Of a stretch of DNA of 39,991 nucleotides, positions 15,786-22,508 are shown in pieces (the first letter of the stretch is position 1; the number at the start of each line of letters is the position of its first letter). The stretch is from Phycisphaeraceae bacterium. GTDB taxonomy: Bacteria; Planctomycetota; Phycisphaerae; Phycisphaerales; Phycisphaeraceae. The notes under the pieces were generated by a model, which searched no databases, was not told where the DNA came from, and was given only the letters and a program-made list of their open reading frames with translations. The stretch lies in contig JADZET010000119.1 in assembly GCA_020850375.1 (NCBI GenBank), positions 1-39,991 of the forward strand, given 5' to 3'. The position numbers were made by a program, and so were the translations under genes.

Positions 15786-16967
15786 ATGAGCACGTTCAAC
15801 TACCAGGCCATCCTCGACACCTACAAGAAGCTCCAGGACGCGGCCAACGCGGCCAACGAGACGCGCTACCAGGACATCCTCAAGACCATCAGCACCACCC
15901 GGGACACGGTGGGGGGGTACTACGACCAGGTCGGCAGCCTCATCGCCAACATCGGCCAGACGGACCGCGACCGCATCCTCCAGAACGAGACCAAGAACCT
16001 GGCCTCGACCGAGCAGGACCTGATCTCCCGCGGCCTGGGCAACACCACCATCCGCGTGGGGGCCCGCAAGGACGTGCAGAACCAGGCCGAGCAGCAGCAG
16101 CAGGCCCTGAGCGAGTCGCTGGCCCAGCAGCAGGCCTCCAACGTCGTCAACCGGGCCAACTTCGAGGAGCGGATCGGCAGCCTCCTGACCAACGTCCAGC
16201 AGGCCCGCACCGACCAGGGGCCGGACCTGAACACCATGGCCCAGCTCCTTACGCAACTCGGAGCCGGCCAGGGCGCCCAGGCGGCGGCGGACAAGAAGAT
16301 CGTCAACACCCGCGTCAACACGGCGTCCTTCAACGCCCCCATCCAGAGCCCCAGCCAGCAACTCGCCGGCGGATCCGGGGGCGGTGGGGGCGGGCTTGGA
16401 TCGTCCACGGGCGGGTTTGGGTCTGGTGGAGGTGGTGGCGGGGGGACGGCCGCCCAGGTGATTGGCGCCGGCCAGAAAGCCCCAGGGTCCACCATCAACA
16501 TCATCGGCAACAAGGGCTCCGTGCCGACGGGCGGATCGGCTGGAAGCGGCTCGACGGCGGGCATGGTGGGCGGCGGCACCACCGGGGGCGGGGGCGCTTC
16601 CGGGGGCGGTGCGGTCTCGGGTGACGCCTTCGATCGGCTCTTCCAGGGCCAGCCGGTCTACGGCGACGCGCCGGGCGGGAACATGGGCACCTACGCCGGC
16701 CAGGGCCAGATCGCCAACCAGTCACTCCTGGACGCCCAGGGCAACCTCCAGGCCGGCCGGGCGGTGGCGGACGATGCGGGCTCGGGAGGCGGCACGACCA
16801 CCATCACCATCTCCAACAAGAATTCGGCCGACCGAAGAGGAGGTCCCGTCGAGACCCGGCAGATTCAGGTCCCCAACTCGCTGATCCTCAATGGACGGGT
16901 TCGGGCGGACGGGAAATACGAGGCCCAGTACCTGAAGGTCATGCCCTGGGGCTTTTCACAGGTGTAA
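15786..16967 (+). CDS. Internal/structural virion protein, coiled coil plus glycine-rich region
   Basis: The product is 393 aa. Residues 1-190 are helical with glutamine-rich heptads (NQAEQQQQALSESLAQQQAS). Residues 195-300 are very glycine-rich and probably flexible. The C-terminus returns to an ordered fold ending in YLKVMPWGFSQV. It is followed by the next gene after 2 nt. Position between fibre and the glutamine-rich gene suggests an ejected internal virion protein; not proven by sequence. Confidence 0.6.
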   Translation: MSTFNYQAILDTYKKLQDAANAANETRYQDILKTISTTRDTVGGYYDQVGSLIANIGQTDRDRILQNETKNLASTEQDLISRGLGNTTIRVGARKDVQNQAEQQQQALSESLAQQQASNVVNRANFEERIGSLLTNVQQARTDQGPDLNTMAQLLTQLGAGQGAQAAADKKIVNTRVNTASFNAPIQSPSQQLAGGSGGGGGGLGSSTGGFGSGGGGGGGTAAQVIGAGQKAPGSTINIIGNKGSVPTGGSAGSGSTAGMVGGGTTGGGGASGGGAVSGDAFDRLFQGQPVYGDAPGGNMGTYAGQGQIANQSLLDAQGNLQAGRAVADDAGSGGGTTTITISNKNSADRRGGPVETRQIQVPNSLILNGRVRADGKYEAQYLKVMPWGFSQV

Positions 16968-16969
16968 CC

Positions 16970-17848
16970 ATGCCCATCGTCCTTTCCTACAACGACGTCA
17001 GCGCCCTGGGCAAGCTGGCCTACGCGGCGGGCTACGCCCCGGCCAACGCCCAGGCCTCGCTCGAGCGCAGCCGGCTCAACACCCAGATGCTCGCCCAGAT
17101 GGACCAGCAGGACCTGGCCGAGCAGCAGCTCCTGGCCCAGGAACGCCAGGCCGTCCAGGACCGCCAGCAGAAGTCCGCCCTGGCCAACCTCAACGCCACG
17201 CTCGAACGCGAGGCCATGGCCGCCCAGGAGCGGCGCTTCAACACCCAGATCGCCGCCCAGCAGGAGGATCGGCAGAGCCAGCAGACCTTCACCCTGGCCC
17301 GCGACGAGGCCCAGCGGCAGGCCGAACTCCAGCAGGTCGAGGCCCAGAAGAAGGCGGCGGTCGAAGTGGCCACCTCCAAGGCCACGGCTCAGTACGGGGT
17401 TCCGACCACAACTCCGGGGGGCCTGCCCACCAAGCAGCAGGTCGAGGCCGAGGTGCAGAGCTATGGCGGCCTGATCCCCTTCCCCGCCTCCTCGGGCTCC
17501 GTCGTCGGCGCCGCCCGCGGGCAGGAGGACCTGGCCAAGATCGCCCAGGGCATCTCCAGCCTGCCCACCGGCCAGGTCCAGAACCTGCTCAAGGCCCAGC
17601 CCAAGAGCCCCTGGGCCCCCTACCTCCAGGCCATCCTGCGGGGCCGTGGCCAGGCCCAGACCGCCCCCGGAAGCGTGGGAGGCTCCTCAGTGCCCTCCGC
17701 CGGCGGGGCGGCCTCAGCGGGCGGCCAGGCCCTGAGCCAGGGCACGGGCTACGGGGACGTTCGCGCGAAACTCAAGGGCTTGAGCAACGACGAACTCCAG
17801 CGTCTGGCCCAGGACCCACAGGCCTTCGCCGAGTTGATGGCCCAGTAG
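16970..17848 (+). CDS. Internal virion protein-like, glutamine-rich coiled coil
   Basis: The product is 292 aa. It begins MPIVLSYNDVSALGKLAYAA; residues 25-140 form a long Q/A/E/R helix (QMDQQDLAEQQLLAQERQAV) and the C-terminus has a short conserved-looking end (KLKGLSNDELQRLAQDPQAF). This layout is typical of short-tailed phage internal core proteins. It is the last gene of the rightward structural block and its stop faces the leftward operon with only 2 nt between. Confidence 0.6.
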   Translation: MPIVLSYNDVSALGKLAYAAGYAPANAQASLERSRLNTQMLAQMDQQDLAEQQLLAQERQAVQDRQQKSALANLNATLEREAMAAQERRFNTQIAAQQEDRQSQQTFTLARDEAQRQAELQQVEAQKKAAVEVATSKATAQYGVPTTTPGGLPTKQQVEAEVQSYGGLIPFPASSGSVVGAARGQEDLAKIAQGISSLPTGQVQNLLKAQPKSPWAPYLQAILRGRGQAQTAPGSVGGSSVPSAGGAASAGGQALSQGTGYGDVRAKLKGLSNDELQRLAQDPQAFAELMAQ

Positions 17849-17850
17849 CA

Positions 17851-18363
17851 TTAGCAGCCGTAATACCGTGGTGGCAGCGGGATGGAGGGGTCGAACTCGT
17901 AGCCGAAGCCGTAGCCGCGGCCGGGGAACGTCTTGAGCAGGCCGTGACAGCCCAGAGATCGCAATTCCTTGCGCAGGGTGCCCACCTGGGCCGAGGCCCT
18001 GTTGGCCGGCTGGGAGGCCTGGTTCAGGTAGACCTTCTCGGCGATCTCGTCGTACCCCACCACCCGGCCGGCGTGCTGCATGAGGTAGGCCAAGAGCCGC
18101 ACCCCCGCGCCGCTGAGTTCAACGCAGCCGTTGCTGGCCGGCTCTATGCGGATCGCGTGACCTGCGCTCACCAGTTTGACGGACGTGGCGGCCTGGGCGT
18201 GATCGACGAACAGGCACGTCTCGGGGTCGAGTTCGACGCCCCAACTCTTGCCCGGGCGGTACACGGCGATGGTGCCGAAGAACTTGTTCTGCTCCGGCGT
18301 GGAGGCCTGGGCGGTGGCTGTGCGGGCGTGGACCTTGCGGGGGATAATCTTGGGGACGCTCAT
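17851..18363 (-). CDS. OmpR/PhoB-type winged-helix DNA-binding protein
   Basis: The product is 170 aa. The C-terminal ~95 residues match the Trans_reg_C winged helix: LSGAGVRLLAYLMQHAGRVV, GYDEIAEKVYLNQ, SAQVGTLRKELRSLG, then FPGRGYGFGYEF, the last being the usual wing strand. There is no receiver domain with a phospho-Asp; the N-terminal part (IAVYRPGKSWGVELDPETCL) is an unrecognised, probably beta-rich module. Expected to bind DNA as a phage transcription regulator. It is last in the leftward operon and overlaps the previous gene as ATGA. Confidence 0.8.
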   Translation of the reverse strand: MSVPKIIPRKVHARTATAQASTPEQNKFFGTIAVYRPGKSWGVELDPETCLFVDHAQAATSVKLVSAGHAIRIEPASNGCVELSGAGVRLLAYLMQHAGRVVGYDEIAEKVYLNQASQPANRASAQVGTLRKELRSLGCHGLLKTFPGRGYGFGYEFDPSIPLPPRYYGC

Positions 18364-18668
18364 AGCTTGCTTTCTCCATTGAACAGGTCGGGCGCGGACA
18401 CCGGCTCAGAAACTTCCGGGGGCGGGGGGGCGTGGCGTCGGCGACGGCCCTTGGTGGGGGCGGGCAGGCAGTTGAGGCTCCACCCTTCCGGGGGGCCGCC
18501 AAGCAGGCCCTGGATGGCGCACTGGATCACCGGGGGTTGCTTCCCAAACCAGTTGATCACCGATGACAGCACGTCCTTCTGGATGAACCCGTGCCGCCGG
18601 CAGTGGTCGCGCAGGGCGTCGTAGGCCTCCTGGGTCAGTTCCACGCGGATGATCCGGCGTCCTCGCAT
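18360..18668 (-). CDS. Small ribbon-helix-helix-like protein
   Basis: The product is 102 aa. The start RRIIRVELTQEAYDALRDHC reads as a beta strand followed by two helices, the pattern of MetJ/Arc-type ribbon-helix-helix proteins, though it is followed by a less typical loop (KQPPVIQCAIQGLLGGPPEG). The tail is basic (KGRRRRH). It overlaps both neighbours by 1-4 nt. Probably a DNA-binding regulator working with the winged-helix protein; moderately supported. Confidence 0.6.
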   Translation of the reverse strand: MRGRRIIRVELTQEAYDALRDHCRRHGFIQKDVLSSVINWFGKQPPVIQCAIQGLLGGPPEGWSLNCLPAPTKGRRRRHAPPPPEVSEPVSAPDLFNGESKL

Positions 18669-19123
18669 CAGACGGCCTCCTTACGGGGTGACTTGCTCGC
18701 CTTGCCATCGACCCGGTCGACCAACTGCTGGATCCGCAGGTCGTGGAGGCTGGCCGCCGCCTTGCGCAGCAGCACCAGGGCCTCGCCCGTCTTGTCGTTG
18801 GCCAGGTCGCTCTTCTGCTGGTGGGTCAAGCGGTCGATCAACACCTGGAGCAGGGACTCGTCCGACCAGCCGGCATCCCCGGCCGACGCGGTCCGGAAGT
18901 TCAGGCTGCCGGAGAACGTGCACTGGATCCGGCAGGTGCTGCTCAGGACCATGAGGTCCTCGTTCATCCCCACCAGAAGATAGGCGGTGGGCGCCGCCAG
19001 GAGCGGGGACGGCGCGGCCGACACCAGGAGCAGGCGGTCACGGGGATCGACCCAGACCTTCCGCACGGCGTGGCCGTCGACGTGGAGCGTTCGTGGTGTT
19101 GGCTCGGGCGGTGGTGGGAACAT
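18668..19123 (-). CDS. Hypothetical protein in leftward operon
   Basis: The product is 151 aa, starting MFPPPPEPTPRTLHVDGHAV. The first two thirds look beta-rich (VRKVWVDPRDRLLLVSAAP, STCRIQCTFSGSLNF) and the last third is helical and basic (LLRKAAASLHDLRIQQLVDR). Its 5' end overlaps the RusA-like gene by 86 nt, a long overlap for this genome, so the true start could be further in. No family recognised. Confidence 0.6.
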   Translation of the reverse strand: MFPPPPEPTPRTLHVDGHAVRKVWVDPRDRLLLVSAAPSPLLAAPTAYLLVGMNEDLMVLSSTCRIQCTFSGSLNFRTASAGDAGWSDESLLQVLIDRLTHQQKSDLANDKTGEALVLLRKAAASLHDLRIQQLVDRVDGKASKSPRKEAV

Positions 19124-19574
19124 GGGGGGGTTTCTCCAAGGGCAGGGGCCGGATCTCGATGAGCGTCTGGAGCACGCCCGATGGGTTCTTACGGTCGCGG
19201 ACGAACCGCTTGCAGAGGGCCGGCGTGTCGTCCTCGATGATCCCCAGGCCCCCGACGGTGTACTTGCGGCCCTTCTGAACGATCATCTTCGAGGCCCGCA
19301 GGGCGTCGAGGATGGGCTTGAGGATCAGGTGCAGGTTCTCCATCTCCAGTTCCCGCTGGCCCTTGCCGCGGAGCCGCGTCACCCGGACGGCCACCGGGCC
19401 GGTCACCTTCGGCACCCCGCGGTGCTGCTCCAGACAGGCGATGTAGATCCGCTTGCAGCACTCCTTGCGGGCCTTGCGCAGGCTCGACCAGTGGACGGCA
19501 CGGTAGGCCTCGTTGGTCGTCGGTGGACAATACCGGTCCAGCAGGATCGTCAACCTGTTCGGCTTGTGCGGCAT
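19038..19574 (-). CDS. RusA-like Holliday-junction resolvase
   Basis: The product is 178 aa. NRLTILLDRYCPPTTNEAYR is followed by a helix (RKARKECCKRIYIACLEQ), a strand (VAVRVTRLRG), then MENLHLILKPILDALRASKM and LGIIEDDTPALCKRFV. The ENLxKxILDAL and GxxEDD elements correspond to the RusA pattern DxDNxxKxxLDxL and GxxxDD, where acidic residues bind magnesium. One expected Asp is Glu here (MEN for DxDN), so activity is not certain. The C-terminus is basic. RusA resolves branched replication or recombination DNA before packaging. The start at 19574 is preferred to 19631 because of the divergent promoters in the 26-nt gap. Confidence 0.7.
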   Translation of the reverse strand: MPHKPNRLTILLDRYCPPTTNEAYRAVHWSSLRKARKECCKRIYIACLEQHRGVPKVTGPVAVRVTRLRGKGQRELEMENLHLILKPILDALRASKMIVQKGRKYTVGGLGIIEDDTPALCKRFVRDRKNPSGVLQTLIEIRPLPLEKPPHVPTTARANTTNAPRRRPRRAEGLGRSP

Positions 19575-19592
19575 GTACGAGCAGTGTAGACT
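19564..19592 (+). promoter_or_regulatory. Rightward promoter candidate of a divergent pair
   Basis: TTGTGC at 19564-19569, 17 nt, TAGACT at 19587-19592. The ATG at 19601 is only 8 nt beyond the -10, so the transcript would be leaderless or nearly so. No ribosome-binding site is visible before 19601. Confidence 0.4.
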
Positions 19593-19611
19593 CTCGGGCC
19601 ATGGACCACAA
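19583..19611 (-). promoter_or_regulatory. Leftward promoter candidate of the same divergent pair
   Basis: Read on the minus strand: TTGTGG (19611-19606), 17 nt, TACACT (19588-19583). The ATG at 19574 lies 8 nt beyond, so this transcript too would be almost leaderless. The two -10 boxes overlap at 19587-19588, so firing one should block the other. Confidence 0.4.
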
Positions 19612-20125
19612 GATCGCCTCCAGCGGTTCACCCGATGTCATCTTCAAGCGGGTCATGATGGCCATGCTGGACACCGAACCGGTGATCGGCGCGGCTTATA
19701 CCGTGGCCGCTGGCCAAGACAAGAGGCCGGTGTATGCTTTCTGCATCGTCATCGGCGCGCAGGCCGTCGAGATGGCACTGCCCGAGTTCAAGCGCCTCTC
19801 TGCGGTGATCTCCCCTCTGGACCCCTCCGATCCCATCCTCAACTACCAGGAGCCCCCCCATGGAAAGCCAGCACAAGCCCCTGACCCTCAACACGCTCCA
19901 GGAGGTGGACCGGGGGAAGGTGTCGGCCCACTTCAACCACCTGATCCGGCTGGCGACGGACGACATCAAGGAACGCCCGCTGGACAAGACCGCCCGCAAG
20001 ATCCACCTGGTGGTCGAGATGAAGCCCGAGGTGACGGACCAGGGGCTCCTGGACACGATCAACACGACCTTCGCCATGAAGGCGACGGTGCCCGTGATCA
20101 AGAGCATCGAGTACCCGATGCTTGA
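19601..20125 (+). CDS. Hypothetical protein, first of the rightward unit
   Basis: The open frame is 174 aa. Residues 1-85 (MDHKIASSGSPDVIFKRVMM, EPVIGAAYTVAAGQDKRPVY, ALPEFKRLSAVISPLDPSDP) look like a real alpha/beta protein. From 19860 the frame becomes proline/glycine/glutamine-rich and runs through the next gene in another frame, so the last 88 residues are probably not selected and an ancestral stop near 19860 may have been lost. Start at 19601 is supported by the promoter geometry, not by a ribosome-binding site. No family recognised. Confidence 0.5.
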   Translation: MDHKIASSGSPDVIFKRVMMAMLDTEPVIGAAYTVAAGQDKRPVYAFCIVIGAQAVEMALPEFKRLSAVISPLDPSDPILNYQEPPHGKPAQAPDPQHAPGGGPGEGVGPLQPPDPAGDGRHQGTPAGQDRPQDPPGGRDEARGDGPGAPGHDQHDLRHEGDGARDQEHRVPDA

Positions 20126-20252
20126 GATCGGCGGCGTGCCGGCCTTCAACCCCGCCTCCCCGCGCGACCCCCGCCAGGGGACGCTGAACTTCAACACTGA
20201 GACGGGCGAGGTCCTCGGCGAGACGATCCCCGAGAAACCCGAGACGACCTAA
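19860..20252 (+). CDS. Hypothetical protein, 130 aa
   Basis: AGGAG at 19849-19853 sets the ATG. The product is balanced and well structured: HFNHLIRLATDDIKERPLDK, KIHLVVEMKPEVTDQGLL, and FAMKATVPVIKSIEYPMLEI. The beta-strand KIHLVVEMKPE and the following strand suggest a small alpha/beta fold. Followed by a 273-residue gene with which it is probably co-expressed. Not recognised. Confidence 0.75.
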   Translation: MESQHKPLTLNTLQEVDRGKVSAHFNHLIRLATDDIKERPLDKTARKIHLVVEMKPEVTDQGLLDTINTTFAMKATVPVIKSIEYPMLEIGGVPAFNPASPRDPRQGTLNFNTETGEVLGETIPEKPETT

Positions 20253-20310
20253 GCCCGCCGCGGGACGAACCCCCACGTCCAACACCCCCCCATCCCCCAA
20301 GGAGAGACGC

Positions 20311-21132
20311 ATGGACATGTCCCAGGAAGCGATCAAGCAGATCCACCAGTACGGCCGCGACGACGCCAAGGGGCGGATCATCCACCAGAATGAAAAGGAG
20401 ATCGTCTACCTCCAGCAGGATGGTGGTTTCGAGGTAGTGGGGGTCGAAGCGCCATTCAGGGCTGGCAGGCTCGGGACCCTTCGCGCCGTGGCCGAGCAGG
20501 CCCTGCTCTGGGCGAAAGTACGGCCCATCGTCCAGATCAGCGCGGCCGGCGTCCAGGTCATCGCCGATATGGAGGACGGCCGGGCCAGGTGCGTGCTTGG
20601 ATTCGAGCGCTCCTCCACTTTCACCTGGTTCGATGAACTTAGCGGCGATCCCCAGGAGCCTTCGGTGTACGACTGCAAGGAGCTGACGCAACTGCTCCGC
20701 CGAGCGCTCTGCCACAAGCTCGAGGTCCACATCCAGCACATCAAGAGCCAGGAGACCACCAGCACACGGGAATCGACCCTGGCCTCGATCAACGCCCAGA
20801 TCAAGACGGACAAGATCACTCTGCCCGACCCCCGCCAGATCTTCAAGGTCCGGGTGTTCGATGCTGACTTCTGGGGGGACGGGACGCCCGCGGACCCCGA
20901 GAACGGCCTCTACCCGCTGCCCGTCTGCGTCGAGGCCGACGTCTCGACGGGCCGGTGGGCCGTGTGGGTCTACCCCGAGGAACTCGACAAGGCCATCTCG
21001 TGGACGCTGGACCTGATCCGCAACAAGGTCACCGGGTTGATCGAGCAGCTCGCCCCCGCCTACGGCGTGACGGCGCCCGAGGGCCGGACGCTGGTGCCCG
21101 GCGTCATCCCCGTCCTGCGTGGGGCCTGGTGA
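20311..21132 (+). CDS. Hypothetical protein, 273 aa
   Basis: AAGGAGAG precedes the ATG. The product reads as one soluble protein: EAIKQIHQYGRDDAKGRIIH, RAVAEQALLWAKVRPIVQIS, TWFDELSGDPQEPSVYDCKE, then TLPDPRQIFKVRVFDADFW and a C-terminal helical stretch. No catalytic signature is obvious. The layout (an N-terminal alpha/beta part, a helical middle, a beta C-terminus) would fit a DNA-metabolism accessory protein beside RusA, but I do not assign it. Confidence 0.75.
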   Translation: MDMSQEAIKQIHQYGRDDAKGRIIHQNEKEIVYLQQDGGFEVVGVEAPFRAGRLGTLRAVAEQALLWAKVRPIVQISAAGVQVIADMEDGRARCVLGFERSSTFTWFDELSGDPQEPSVYDCKELTQLLRRALCHKLEVHIQHIKSQETTSTRESTLASINAQIKTDKITLPDPRQIFKVRVFDADFWGDGTPADPENGLYPLPVCVEADVSTGRWAVWVYPEELDKAISWTLDLIRNKVTGLIEQLAPAYGVTAPEGRTLVPGVIPVLRGAW

Positions 21133-21262
21133 AGGGGTCAGGCCTCAAAAGAAATCATGAGTTACATGGGGCGGACTGTACACTGGGGAAGAACGGACCC
21201 TAAAGCGTGGGTCATGAGCAAGCTTCCATCACCGTTCTACTTCGACCATGAGGAGCCTTCAA

Positions 21263-21724
21263 ATGCGTCCTAAGTACCGAGTTCTGATCTCGACCCTTGG
21301 CGCCGTAGCGGCCATGGCTTTCGGTTTGACACTCTGTGTGAATTCGCTCTTTGCCCAGACCACAGGCACCAGCGTGCCCGTCCGGGACATGCAGATGACC
21401 AAGTCGTCCGCCACCATCACCGGCTACGACGTGCGGAGCGCCGCCGGCGTGCTGGTCTGGACCGGCTACGCCGAGAAGGACCCCGCCGGCACGATCACCA
21501 AGATCGTCCTGATGCGGGTCAGCGACGGAAGACGCTGGACCATCGAGGGGCCGGAAGCATGGCACGCCGACGACCTGGCCCTGGTTGGCGAACTGATGGA
21601 GGCCGTCAAGCTCCAGGTGACCACCGCCGCCGTGCCCATGCCCCAGCGGCCGGCCATCCCCATCGGGCCTGGGTCGTTCATCCTCAGCGAGCAACCTACG
21701 GCCCTGGCCTCTCCCACCCCTTAG
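21263..21724 (+). CDS. Exported hypothetical protein
   Basis: The product is 153 aa. GAGGAG at 21250-21255 sets the ATG at 21263. A signal peptide is clear: basic MRPKYR, hydrophobic VLISTLGAVAAMAFGLTLCV, likely cut after SLFAQ. The mature part is beta-rich (SSATITGYDVRSAAGVLVWT, ITKIVLMRVSDGRRWTIEG). It is the second exported protein in the genome and, with the first, may alter the host envelope. A weak terminator follows. Family unknown. Confidence 0.7.
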   Translation: MRPKYRVLISTLGAVAAMAFGLTLCVNSLFAQTTGTSVPVRDMQMTKSSATITGYDVRSAAGVLVWTGYAEKDPAGTITKIVLMRVSDGRRWTIEGPEAWHADDLALVGELMEAVKLQVTTAAVPMPQRPAIPIGPGSFILSEQPTALASPTP

Positions 21725-21757
21725 CTCTCTCCTCCTGAACGCCCGGCGCCGGCCGAC

Positions 21758-21773
21758 CCCGACGTCGGGTTTT
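21758..21773 (+). terminator. Short hairpin-T terminator
   Basis: CCCG (21758-21761) and CGGG (21766-21769) form a hairpin around ACGT within a perfect 12-nt palindrome, followed by TTTT. Short but placed 34 nt after the exported-protein stop. Confidence 0.5.
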
Positions 21774-21785
21774 GGCTAAAGCCTC

Positions 21786-21903
21786 GACATGCTCCCGGTT
21801 TGGCCCTTACGGGCAGAAGCATCGTCCAGATGGAAGGCCGGGATAGATCTGGGCCCTGGAACGCCCCTATGCGTGGTAGGCGTGACACCCCGGAGAGACG
21901 GGG
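21786..21903 (+). ncRNA. Structured RNA candidate, part 1 (hairpin array)
   Basis: No open frame fits here. Four consecutive helices are visible: GACATGCT with AGCATcGTC plus CCCG/CGGG (21786-21826), CCAGAT/ATCTGG (21826-21831 with 21847-21852), ACGCC/GGCGT (21861-21865 with 21879-21883), and CCCCG/CGGGG (21888-21892 with 21899-21903). Such density in a non-coding region suggests a structured RNA or leader. No known class recognised. Strand assumed from neighbouring genes. Confidence 0.45.
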
Positions 21904-21907
21904 ATTT

Positions 21908-22061
21908 GCAGCGGCGGTGGGGACAGTGACCCATACAGTGCCTGACGAAAGCCGGAGTACAAAGTTAGACCGTAACAGGCCGCAACCTCTTGCTAGCTCC
22001 GTCAGTAATTCAGGGTGTACCGGCGTGAGCCGGTCAGCAGGTGCAATTCCTGCCCGCTGCA
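21908..22061 (+). ncRNA. Structured RNA candidate, part 2, with tRNA-like acceptor/T-arm
   Basis: GCAGCGG (21908-21914) pairs perfectly with CCGCTGC (22054-22060). Immediately 5' of the latter is a 5-bp, 7-nt-loop arm, GCAGG TGCAATT CCTGC (22037-22053), stacked as in a tRNA T-arm; the loop matches TTCRANY except G for the second T. Before it are a GTGA-tetraloop hairpin CCGGC/GCCGG (22020-22033), and an inner domain CTGAC/GTCAG, GGAG/CTCC carrying GTTA/TAAC and GCAA/TTGC hairpins. The ~154-nt whole is far longer than a tRNA and lacks a recognisable D and anticodon arm. CCA is not encoded. Not tmRNA by length. Function unknown. Confidence 0.5.
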
Positions 22062-22072
22062 TTCAGTCCCCT

Positions 22073-22106
22073 TTGACAATCAGACGCGGGCGCGAGCGGG
22101 TATGCT
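22073..22106 (+). promoter_or_regulatory. Possible promoter before the nucleotidyltransferase unit
   Basis: A perfect TTGACA at 22073-22078 and TATGCT at 22101-22106, but with a 22-nt spacer, longer than the optimal 17. The -10 lies inside the first hairpin of the RNA element at 22081-22178. Plausible only if spacing is tolerated or an activator assists. Confidence 0.3.
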
Positions 22107-22178
22107 CGGCGTGGTGAGTGCCCACGACAACACCCGGAGGCCGCGCGACCGAGTAGCCAAGAAGCCTCCCCGCGTCTG
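22081..22178 (+). ncRNA. Multibranch structured leader RNA candidate
   Basis: A perfect 10-bp inverted repeat, CAGACGCGGG (22081-22090) with CCCGCGTCTG (22169-22178), encloses three hairpins: CGAGC/GCTCG (22093-22097 with 22104-22108), CGTGG/CCACG with a 7-nt loop (22110-22114 with 22122-22126), and GGAGGC/GCCTCC (22136-22141 with 22164-22169). The result is cloverleaf-like. It ends 18 nt before the next ATG with TTTTGGAG between, so it could be a cis-regulatory leader or a stand-alone RNA. The middle loop lacks a T at the pre-anticodon position, so it is not a tRNA. Confidence 0.5.
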
Positions 22179-22196
22179 TATTTTGGAGCCGCCACG

Positions 22197-22508
22197 ATGG
22201 TCGACGTGAAGGTGCTCTGCGACAAAAAGGACCCGAGCACCTGGCTGGGGTACGCTTCCGAGCCGGAGGTCACAGCCTGCGCCTACTACCCATGGTTTAT
22301 CGACGAAGCAGCGGTCCGGGCGGTGGGTCCGATCATGATCTATGGGAAACAGGCATCCCTCTTGCTCATGCGCGAGGGCGTCAGGATGATTGTTGGCGAG
22401 CCGGTGGACTCTCTCGTGCGGAGGATCATCGATGAAAAACAGAAGGCCGCTCGGCCAGGTGCTGCCCGTGGCGGAGAAGCTGCTGGCCCTGCTGGCCCCG
22501 ACGTGTGA
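22197..22508 (+). CDS. Hypothetical protein, 103 aa
   Basis: GGAG precedes the ATG by 8 nt. Residues 1-80 (VLCDKKDPSTWLGYASEPEV, IDEAAVRAVGPIMIYGKQAS) look like a compact alpha/beta protein; the last 25 residues overlap the nucleotidyltransferase gene and turn low complexity. Translational coupling to that gene is likely. Family unknown. Confidence 0.65.
   Translation: MVDVKVLCDKKDPSTWLGYASEPEVTACAYYPWFIDEAAVRAVGPIMIYGKQASLLLMREGVRMIVGEPVDSLVRRIIDEKQKAARPGAARGGEAAGPAGPDV

Noticed and set aside
21770..22065. Group I or group II intron
   Set aside because: I find no group I R/S core, no group II domain V, no reverse transcriptase or homing endonuclease.
22037..22070. GGTGCAATTCC resembles the cobalamin riboswitch core
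   Set aside because: The required downstream elements (GCCACTG, AGTCAGGAGACC-type box) are missing and the pairing fits a tRNA-like arm better.
22073..22106. A strong promoter from the perfect TTGACA
   Set aside because: Kept only at low confidence because the spacer to the -10 is 22 nt.
22110..22126. Anticodon arm of a degenerate tRNA
   Set aside because: The 7-nt loop lacks T33 and the third arm is not T-arm-like.
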